64,000 nucleotides of DNA from NCBI RefSeq assembly GCF_023159225.1, contig NC_063171.1, positions 33,883,378 through 33,947,377 on the forward strand, in the 5' to 3' direction. Below the pieces are notes generated by a model. That model had not been told where the DNA came from, searched no databases, and saw only the letters and a program-made list of their open reading frames with translations. The DNA is from Perognathus longimembris pacificus (lineage: Eukaryota > Chordata > Mammalia > Rodentia > Heteromyidae). Positions 55,795-64,000 of the stretch are shown piece after piece. The position numbers were made by a program, and so were the translations under genes. The first letter of the stretch is position 1. Each line of letters starts with the position of its first letter.

Positions 55795-57640
55795 ATCTGT
55801 TTGGCTATCCAACTTACACATAATCACATCCATTTAAAATGTAGTTTCACTCTATATATAGTCACAAAACTATGGCTAGAATCATGAATAAACATATTCA
55901 GCATCCTCAAAACTTCCTTTTTGTACTCTAAGGATTTGTTGTTATCTGTACTTTATCCATTTTCATTCTCAGAGGACTATTGATCTGATTTCTGTAATTA
56001 TAGACTACTTGGCACTCTTCAGAATCTTTTGTAGATAGAATCAAATAGTTATACTCCAGGTTGTCTGACTTCTTCACCAATTATATTACTTGAAGATTCA
56101 TTCATGTGGCTGTGTGTAGCTACATTGCTGGGTTTTTCTGAATTCATCTATTCCTATTGCCAAGCAACACTCTACTGTTTGGTTATTTACAATTTATACA
56201 GTTATAAACATTACATAGAATTTTTTTGCCATTTACTTTTTGATGGACATTTGTGTTTTCCTACTATCTGGGCATGACATCTAAAATTTTCTAGGAATAC
56301 TAGTGGAAAACTTTGTATAAACCTGTGAAATACTTTGGAACAAATTCCTAAGAGAGGAATGGTTAGATCATGAGTTGTGCATTTGCTTAACTTTACAGTA
56401 AACATTCAAACAAAACTGCTAGCATTTTCTAGTGATTATGGTTATACAATTTTGTGTTCCCAACAGTAGGAGAATTAAGTTCCTATTTCTCTAAATCCTT
56501 GCCCATGCTGATATGGTTTTTAAAATATAATTTAACTTAATTGTCAAGGTGAGGGGTTACAGTTACATTAGTAACTGAGTACATTAGTAGTGAGCACATT
56601 TCTTGTCAAACTTGTTACCCCCTCCCTCATATTTCTCCCACTTTCACTCCACCCCATCCGCCACCTCTAAGTTGGAAAGTTCATTTCCAACGTAGTGTCT
56701 TGTGAGTATTATTGTTGCTTTGGTTTGCCCTTTGTTTTTTGTCTCACCATTTTGATGTTCCCCTTCCCTTCCCTAATTCAGATAAATGTATATACAATAC
56801 CGGTGTTCCAAAATCAAATATAGTGACAACAGGGGATAAACCATAGGGAGAAAATGAAAGAAAAAAGAAATAACTTGACATAGTACATCAACAACAACAA
56901 CAAAGAAAGTCCTCTTGTTTTCAAATCTTGGAGTTCATTTCGCTTAGCATCATCTTATATGGTCATATATACATAGCTGTTGAGCTATTGCATGGTTGAT
57001 ATATATATGTGTATATATAGTATATATACACATATATATTTATGTATGTTTGAGCTATCCTAGCATACATTGTGGCCTTTGCTTGTGTTCACTCACTGAT
57101 TAATTATGTTGAATAATTTTATGTGCTCATTTACTCTGAGTATGTTTACTTTGGTGAATGTTTCTTTAAAGTATTGGGCTATTTTTCTATTAATTTTAAG
57201 AAATTTCTTATTGTGGAATTTTGAATGTTCTTTATGTATCACATATGCATGTCTTTTATCAGCTATTAACTTTGCAAATAATTTCTTCCAGAGAAATTGT
57301 ACATTTTGAAGTCCAGTTAATCAATTAGTTCTAGAGCTTGTATTACATAAATCTTTTCATATCTCAGTATGTTCAAACTTTCTCTAGGTAATCTTCTGAA
57401 ATGGATTTTTACATATGCACTTATAATCAATTTTGATTGACTTCTGAAACTACAGGTGAATGTAGGAGGACTGAATATAAAAATACAGCAACTTTTCTAA
57501 CTCATGGACAGAATATATCACTCAATTTATTTAGATCTTCCTGAGTCTTTCCTTAATTACTCTCAACAATATCTATCAATATAGCGATTTTGTGCATCTT
57601 TTCACAGGTTTATCTTTCTGAGTCTTGAAGCTTTCAAAAT
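55795..57640 (-). mobile_element. Old L1M(E) antisense: 3' UTR through ORF2, split by a younger L1
   Basis: First part 55795-56515: 'gaggactattgatctgattt', 'gcaacactctactgtttggt', 'ttttgatggacatttgtgtt', 'ttcctaagagaggaatggtt', 'ttcccaacagtaggagaatt'. Second part 57055-57640: 'ttgaataattttatgtgctc', 'tgaatgttctttatgtatca', 'aagtccagttaatcaattag', 'tcaatttatttagatcttcc', 'ctctcaacaatatctatcaa'. Together they follow, in complement, an L1M from 3' UTR into ORF2 beyond the RT region, with internal deletions. The insertion 56516-57050 breaks it. Confidence 0.85.
56516..57050 (-). mobile_element. L1 3' end, type I, antisense, inserted in L1M
   Basis: 'aattgtcaaggtgaggggtt', 'acagttacattagtaactga', 'cctccctcatatttctccca', 'gttcatttccaacgtagtgt', 'cttggagttcatttcgctta', 'ttatatggtcatatatacat' match 46404-47060 nearly block for block. 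Ends in a TA-rich tract at 57001-57045. Confidence 0.87.
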
Positions 57641-57739
57641 TTATGTTTCACAATTTTGCTCCCTGTTGTTCAGTACAGAATTAATTCAATCATCCTATAC
57701 TGTTTTTTCCACTCAAACCCAGAAAGTAGTAGATCATGT

Positions 57740-58450
57740 GCACCCATGTGCTGAACTCAAGTCTATCCACTTAAATGTGATCTCTTTTAGAAACATCCTC
57801 ACAGACATATTTAGAAGAGGTTGCATTGTTTCCCTCATTTGTGGTAACTAGAATATGGCTATAAATCCACAAATTAATATACTGAAGGGTAAAAGACAAA
57901 AAAATACAGTGAAATATATCAAATTATACAGGTCTTGACATCAAAGAAGGACATTCTTAGGACAGGATCACAAAAGACCAATAGCTATGTACATATGATG
58001 ATACAAAATAATATTTTTCAAAATGAACTCCAAGAAATGGAAACAAGAGGTGTTTTTTTTTTATTTGTTACTGTTTTTGTTTTCTTTACCTTTTATCTTG
58101 TTTGTTAGTTTATCTGTCTTTGGGAGGGCATGGAGGGTATAGAAATGGAGGGACAATGTGTGAACAGATGCAGCAATGATCCTCAATAGACACTATGTTG
58201 AAAATTAACTATACAACTTGTAAGTGTGGATGGGAGGGAAAAACAGAGAAAGAGAGAAAGAGAGAAGGGGTGACACTGTTCAAAAAGAAATGTGCTCATT
58301 ACCTGATTTATGTAACTGTAACCCCTCTGTACATTACCTTTACAATAAAAATAACAAATGCTGTACATAAAAGAAAATAAGAAACTAGTGCTTCATCAAT
58401 CTGGGCATAAATTTGATACAATTTGTCACATAACATTAACCATCACAATG
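57740..58450 (+). mobile_element. Ancient mammalian repeat split by an L1, family uncertain
   Basis: The left part (about 57740-57831) has 'aacatcctcacagacatatt'. The right part (about 58379-58450) has 'ttcatcaatctgggcataaa', 'tttgatacaatttgtcacat' and 'aacattaaccatcacaatg'. These blocks are adjacent in a common mammalian repeat segment ('aacatcctcacagacacacc', 'atctgggcaccc', 'aaattaaccatcacaa'). I recognise the segment but not the family name. Confidence 0.45.
57832..58378 (+). mobile_element. L1 3' UTR, type I, 5'-truncated
   Basis: 'tcatttgtggtaactagaat', 'aaatgaactccaagaaatgg', 'agtttatctgtctttgggag', 'gacactatgttgaaaattaa', purine-rich GGGAG sequence, 'tacctgatttatgtaactgt', 'aacccctctgtacattacct', 'ttacaataaaaataac', A-rich end. 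Open frames at 58195-58380 and 58183-58368 lie in this UTR and are not genes. Confidence 0.88.
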
Positions 58451-58569
58451 TAGTACATATTTTTTAATAGTCTATAAATAGAAATTTAAAAGCAGCTTCG
58501 AGATATATTGAGTCATATTCTTTCTGCATATATGCATACATGTATATGTATTCCTTAGAATTAAATTTA

Positions 58570-58800
58570 TCAGTGTCCCCACTTAAGTCATAGTTTAAAA
58601 TTTATTTTTTCAAGGAGGTTATCCCTGATAGATGCTTATCAATTCAGATTGCTCCTGAACTCAGTGCATTCAGCTATTAAGACATCCGTCTGCATTTGTG
58701 GATTACTGTTTACCCACATTCCTTCTGTTGCCTAGGTAGGCTTTTCTAGGGGAAAGAACAGCTTTCCCTTTCAGAGTGCCAGTAATAGACCCCAAGCATA
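58570..58800 (+). mobile_element. Possible L2 fragment
   Basis: 'ttcaaggaggttatccctga' resembles the L2 stretch 'cctcctcagagaggccttcc' and is followed by plausible but weak L2-like spacing. Low confidence. Confidence 0.35.
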
Positions 58801-60464
58801 AGAGGAGTTCCCATATACAGGTATTCCTACAGGTATTCTTTCATTATTTATTTATTTATTTTCCATTTTACTAATTGATTGACATTTCTTCTCCTATGAG
58901 CAGCACTTCTTTTTTCCTGAGACTATTTAGTGTCATGATGGTTTTTGGTTTTTTTTTTGGAACCAACATTTGCAATGGCTTAAATAATTCCTGTCATCTT
59001 AAGTTGTTTAAAAAAAAAAAAGGAATTAAACCTTAGGTGATATTATTTGCTAGATAGTACTTTAGTCACATTTAATACCATAACCCAAGAAAAATGTGCC
59101 ATGTCATTTGAGGCCGATTTCACACTTCCTGTTTATCCCTGCTCTAGTGTTCCAGCTCCTTTGCAGAGTGAAATGTCTCCAAATCGCTGAGACTGTAATT
59201 TCCATGACAGTGTCGTCCATCTCATTTCTTGCCTGTCCTTTCAGTTTTATGAAGGTTAGAGACATTCTTCCTGGGTGTTTGTCAAATTGTTTATCTAGTC
59301 TGGAACCAGCTACTCAAGCTCTGCTCTGAATATTTTATGCAGATTCCCCTTTCCCTTGTTGCTGGGAGCATCTGAGAGCCTGCAGCTAGTAAGTCAGGGA
59401 GAGAAATATCTTTGATGGCTGTTTCATTTGCTTTTAACCATATTCATTCATGTCAGTTTCTGCTGCTTAGTGGCCGGCCTCAAAATATATGCTGTACCAA
59501 CAGACTGGGGCATTTCCTGGTTACAAGTCTGATATATTTTTGTGTCTCATTCCAGATCAGTACACACTGGATCTAAACTTCTATTTTATCGATATTCAAA
59601 GCTGTTGTTCATATAGGGACTCACATGCACTCACACATACACATTCCCTTCTTTCTCTAATATATTATATTATACTATATTGTATTATGTGAATATATAT
59701 TGTAAATAAATATACATATATATATATTGCATCAGTACTTCCCCTACTAAACTTTTCCATGTGTTTAAAAAAAAGTTGAATATGTATTTGAAGACTTGAC
59801 AAAGGATTACTGTTTGTGACCATATACCAGTCTTTTTTTAATGTGGTAGTGGGAACAAAGATAAACAACTTTGGAAAACAAAGATTTAAAAAAATTGAAA
59901 AACTTGCCATGTTTTGTTTGAAGCAACCAACATGGAAACTAACACAACATTTAACATTGAAATAATTTTAAAGCATGAAGTTTTCCAGTTAGGAATAGAG
60001 CTCTGTAGTTTAAAGAAAAATCTTTTCTAAAAAGGTAAACATTCATATCAAAGTTGGTAGCCATTCTTTTGTTTCTCTAAGAGAGAGATTTGGCTTCTTT
60101 TGGAAAGCCATTGATCTCTTGCATATAGGCAAATATCATTATGCATTTTGAATATGCAAATGAGAAGCTCTGGTACTACTATAGCTTTCCTTAAACAAAT
60201 TTGTAAGTTGATGGTGATCCAAATAGGAAACTCTACATGTTCTATTTACAAAGCTAGAAAATTCCTGTTAAAATATATGTGGAAAAAAGAGATACATAAT
60301 ATCTGGAAAAATTTGAAAATCAAGTTATCAGACAGTAAGCATTATACATGATTAGTAATTAAAACAATGTGTTTATATGTACATCAACACTTGAATAGTA
60401 TACACAGATTATAGAAAGAGGATGAATGATGGATGAATATATAGGTGAGTGGATGGGAAGACAG
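58801..60464. other. Mostly unique non-coding sequence
   Basis: 59090-59480 is mixed-composition, repeat-free DNA that could be conserved. 59660-59725 is TA-rich. The rest is AT-rich with no recognised element. Open frames at 59096-59329 and 59489-59692 show no domain. Confidence 0.4.
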
Positions 60465-60466
60465 AT

Positions 60467-60502
<36 letters not shown>
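60465..60502. repeat. (GATA)n microsatellite
   Basis: About nine perfect GATA/ATAG tetranucleotide units. Confidence 0.97.
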
Positions 60503-60504
<2 letters not shown>

Positions 60505-61607
60505 CTCGAGTGTGCTGGAGCCATTGATATATACTAAGGGTGACATTAAAAATTCTTTGTGCAAAACTGAAACTTTTTCATAAATTTGGGACAATTTAAA
60601 AGCCATTTGAAAGTGATTATATAGAAAATCCTATACTACTAGCTCTAAGGAGATAAGATCTTAATTCATAAAATAAAACTATGAAAGGGCTAATATATTA
60701 TATGAATGAATTCCCTTATTAATTTGAATGTAATGGAAGATACTGTAATTAGGACTTGGAAAAACACTTGAAATGCTAGAAAAGATTGATAAACATCTTT
60801 TTCATGGTTTGAAAGAGTATAAACCAAGCCAGAAGGTAAACCATTAATTGAGCTAACATATTTGCAACATGCTAACATGTTTATGTAAATTTCAGTGTGT
60901 TTTATATGAGTTTGAATGTATAAGGTATTTGACGCTATGCACCTTTTGCTAAAAGATTTTTTTCTGTTAAGTACCTATTATTTTTTAAAACCCTAAAGGC
61001 TTAATTAGATGAAATATGTTACTTAATTTCACACAAAAGTTAATTGAACAAAGAAAAGTCATTATACCATCTACATTAGCCTTTATAGTCACCCCTTAAA
61101 TTTCCAAACTCTTTTTAAGGAAACTAAATCATAACAAAATCCATGCACTGACTAACTACTTTTCTAGTTATGATCTTCCCATTCAAAGTAAGAGATTAGG
61201 ACTGAGATGTAAATAAAATAATATCACATGAGGTATCAACCTTGGCACAACCCAACAGGTGCTAATAATTTTGCTTTGTGAATTCCCATCTCTTCACCTG
61301 TCTTTCTCTACCTGCCCAGTAACTAACTAAATGTCCCATCCTATTAAATTCTTTGGAAATCTAAAGGGCTCCAAAATTTGTCTCATGGGAGCACCTTTGC
61401 AACCATAGTAGCAATGGTCAGTGGGTTTGAACATAACTATATATCCCACTGTCACTCTTGCTTTCTCTAGCCTTTATTTTTCAATCACCTTTTTAAAAAT
61501 AAATACATAGCAGTCTAATTTCTTCAAGGAATTATTCAGAATACAATCTCCTCATCTCTATTATGTGGCACATTTCTTTTTTTATTGGTGGAAATATTTT
61601 TTTTAAG
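60503..61607. other. AT-rich non-coding sequence
   Basis: No recognised repeat or gene. Confidence 0.45.
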
Positions 61608-61990
61608 AAACACTGAATATATGTTGATTTTTTTTGCTATTTAACAAAGCAGTTTATGTATATAGTATATGCATCTTGATTTGTGCCATCCCTTCAACAT
61701 TTTCACCCTTCTATCCACCCTTTCCTTTACTTTTCTCAATATTTGTGGTACATACAAAGAATTATTCACTGCATCGCCCCCTTTTCCTTTCATTTACTTA
61801 CCTCCCTCTCCTTGGCCACATGATTCCTCTTTAAAATCCCTATTTCCTGGTACTTACTTGGTTGGGCTTTGACTGCTTCATAAGTGCTGTTGAATTGTAA
61901 TTGTAAATATTTTCATAACACTCCACAATTTATAATACACCTTCATATACACACTATGTTTATCCATATGAACACTGAGTTCCTGTGGAT
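61608..61990 (-). mobile_element. L1 3' UTR, type II, antisense
   Basis: Plus-strand 'atttaacaaagcagtttatg', 'tatgcatcttgatttgtgcc', 'tatttcctggtacttacttg', 'gttgggctttgactgcttca' match the complement of the type II tail at 54690-55100. Two short open frames inside it (61634-61834, 61669-61872) are by-products. Confidence 0.82.
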
Positions 61991-62269
61991 AAACTGTTTT
62001 TGGAAACTGTCTCATGAGAGAGAAAGAAAAAGGATAGGCAGGGGAGGGGGAGCCTAAGAAGTTAGGTTCACCTGCAACAACTTAGCTCTTTTCAAACTGT
62101 CAGGACCAGACTACCATATATCTACTGCCATCAATTCACCTTGCTTGCTTTTTTACTTTTCACCACCATAGTGTTTCAGAAAAATTGTTTCTGAGGATGA
62201 AGTTCAGTGAATATCAAACTAAAGCCCTTGAACTTGCTATCTGTCATGCCGTTTTCTAAATGTCCTACA
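61991..62269. other. Non-coding sequence, nothing recognised
   Basis: Contains a purine-rich stretch at 62010-62055; otherwise unassigned. Confidence 0.4.
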
Positions 62270-62440
62270 TATTTAACTCATTTCCATTAAGATCAGTCTT
62301 GTAAAGGCTGTTCTCTCATCCATCCCTTTTCAGGAAAGAGGGAGTCTGAAGCCAAGGAAAGTTGAAAAAGTTCCCCAATAACCCAGCTAGTAGGCTGTGA
62401 AACAGAAAGTCAGAACTGAGTTTTCTTGTTTTCAAGGGAC
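62270..62440 (-). mobile_element. MIR SINE
   Basis: Plus-strand 'atttaactcatttccattaa', 'ccatcccttttcaggaaaga', 'cccaataacccagctagtag', 'gctgtgaaacagaaagtcag', 'aactgagttttcttg' follow the antisense MIR order. Confidence 0.75.
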
Positions 62441-62997
62441 AAATTTTTAAACATTGTTACTGTTGTCGGAATTCTAAAAAAGTAGCTTTGTAGTGAATTG
62501 AAAAATCTTTTCATGGGTCATGAAAAAGATGTGAAAAGTTAGAAGCTATGAGTACATAGCCCAGTGTACTAGTAAAAGTTTTATGTGGGCATGTAAAACC
62601 TTTGCTTCAGAAATGTAAAGACATATAGTTTCAGTATGGTTGTGCACTTTGGGTATTTCACAGAGTGACACTGTTGTGGGGGGTGGAAATGGGGATAAAT
62701 ATAGCTGTCTTCAAATGTGTCAAGTTACGTGCATCAGGAACTGTGTGTGCAAGGGATGTTTTATTTTTTTTCTTACTCAGAGGGAGCACCTTCATACAGC
62801 TTAGAGAAAGTCACCCAAATAGCTACCACCGATTCTGCACATGCATATGCATGATTGGCAATGGTGCAAAATATATCCCTTACTATGGATTGAGCTTATG
62901 ATTATTGCTATAAAACATTTTTTCTCAAGACCATACTGTCAACATTTCTATCAATTTTAAATCAATGAAAGAAAAAATGAACACAAAGCAAACACCT
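62441..62997. other. Non-coding sequence, nothing recognised
   Basis: No recognised repeat. The 78-codon open frame 62665-62901 has no domain features. Confidence 0.45.
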
Positions 62998-63243
62998 GGC
63001 TAGATACTAGTGGCTCATGTCTGTTCTAGTTTCTTAGGAGGCTGAAATGTGAGGATTGTAGTACAAAGCCAGCCCCAGCAGGAAAGCTTGTGACAGCCTT
63101 CGCTCCAATTAACCAGCAAAAAGTTGGAAGTGGTGCTGTCACACAAATGGTAGAGTGCTAGCCTGGAGCACAAAAGCTCAGGGAGAGAACCTAGGCCCTG
63201 AGTTCCAGCCCTAAAACAGGCACCAAAAGCAAAACAAAACAAA
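62998..63243 (+). mobile_element. 7SL-Geo chimeric SINE
   Basis: B1-like head ('agtggctcatgtctgttcta'), 'caaagccagccccagcagga', 'cgctccaattaaccagcaaa' linker, Geo tail ('aaatggtagagtgctagcct', 'gccctgagttccagccc') and an AAAAC tail. Confidence 0.9.
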
Positions 63244-63559
63244 TTCAAAAAATCCTTGCCTGTGAACCTTCCATCCTTTCTTCCTTCCAGTAGGCTTTAT
63301 TAACGATGACTGGAGCAAAAGTGTTTATAGAATTGGAAGCTGTTTCTCCAGCTGTTGTCAAGTTCTGACCTTAGATATTAGACATAAAACATAAAAATGT
63401 TCATCATTTGGAACTTAGAATTGAGCTTAATTTTTTTCTTAGGAGAGGTTCGTTTGGAAATAACCTGTGCTTGGAATTTCTAGAACTTAAAGGAGAAGGA
63501 AGAAATGAAGGGTGGTACAAGGCATAGCAGGGGAGAATGTGGAGCCTGAGCTACATGGA

Positions 63560-63730
63560 GGGCATTATTCAAAGTGCTTTGTGTCCACACCAAACAACCA
63601 CCTCACACAGGGCCTTTATTGTCCTTGGCATGTGAGGCCAATGGAGCTCACAAAGGGTTGAAATCACCTGGCCAACACTTAGCGCTGCTACCATAACCCA
63701 GACACTCTGAACCCAGAGTCTGGGTTCAAA
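63560..63730 (-). mobile_element. MIR SINE
   Basis: Plus-strand 'tcaaagtgctttgtgtccac', 'gcctttattgtccttggcat', 'ccaatggagctcacaaaggg', 'ttgaaatcacctggccaaca', 'ctgaacccagagtctgggtt' is a near-complete antisense MIR. Confidence 0.8.
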
Positions 63731-64000
63731 CTTTCTTCTATTTTTTTCCCCTCAAAATGAATTTAATTTGGTATTCTGTGAGCCATTAAAACTGGGAAGT
63801 TTTTTCTCCCAACCTTGAATTGAAAAGGAATAGCTCCTCGAAACAATTTCTATTACATGATAAAAATGTAAATAACCCCATCCGTGGCTTCTATACATCA
63901 CCCAATGCTCACTCTATTCTTTACTACTTCAGGATACCATGAAGAAAAACAGGATGTGGTTGTTAAATAATTAATCATTACATGTTGCACTTCAAGCATT
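63731..64000. other. Non-coding sequence, nothing recognised
   Basis: AT-rich end of the window without recognised features. Confidence 0.45.

Overview
This window looks like ordinary non-coding nuclear DNA from a mammal, most likely a geomyoid rodent (kangaroo rat, pocket mouse or pocket gopher group). The main evidence is the repeat content. There are many SINEs in which a tRNA-Ala-like ID-type unit is joined to a second unit matching the 'Geo' monomer of the IDL-Geo SINE, a family reported only from Geomyoidea. There are also many SINEs in which a 7SL/B1-like head is joined to the same Geo tail. Family names throughout come from memory of consensus sequences, not from a search.

I found no convincing protein-coding gene, rRNA, functional tRNA, CRISPR array or CpG island. 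The longest open frames are short. They lie in purine/pyrimidine tracts, AT-rich sequence, or run across several unrelated repeats. The window is best read as a gene desert or the inside of a large intron.

Layout. 0-7 kb: a long pyrimidine tract, a few SINEs, a MIR and unique sequence that includes a possible conserved element near 5.1-5.6 kb. 7-12 kb: a dense nest with a MaLR-like LTR piece, a HAL1/L1 ORF1 remnant split by a SINE, and an almost full-length fossil Tigger (pogo) DNA transposon that still shows transposase motifs and was later split by a young L1 tail. 12-20 kb: microsatellites, a MER5A-like hAT MITE, a possible degraded retroviral internal region, an L2 end and a MIR. 20.4-21 kb: three young SINE insertions stacked at one target site. 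22-33 kb: several old antisense L1M pieces, MIRs, and a miniature retro-insertion of about 70 bases at 32.8 kb. 33-35 kb: composite B1/ID SINEs. 35-38.5 kb: mostly unique AT-rich DNA. 38.5-47 kb: L1 tails, MIRs, and a SINE carrying a fold-back mutation. 47-51 kb: mostly unique. 51-58.5 kb: a HAL1-like element with ORF1 fused to an L1 tail, then nested L1s. 58.5-64 kb: unique sequence with an L1 tail, MIRs and one SINE.

The elements fall into age layers. Oldest are MIR, L2, MER5A and Tigger. Next are L1M and HAL1. Then come the rodent L1 tails, in two distinct 3' UTR types, and youngest are the Geo-containing SINEs. Nesting order in the sequence agrees with this. No previously undescribed system is evident. 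The most unusual items are the SINE stack at 20.4-21 kb, the polyadenylated micro-insertion at 32.8 kb, the template-switch hairpin at 47.2 kb and the 7SL-Geo chimeric SINE family.
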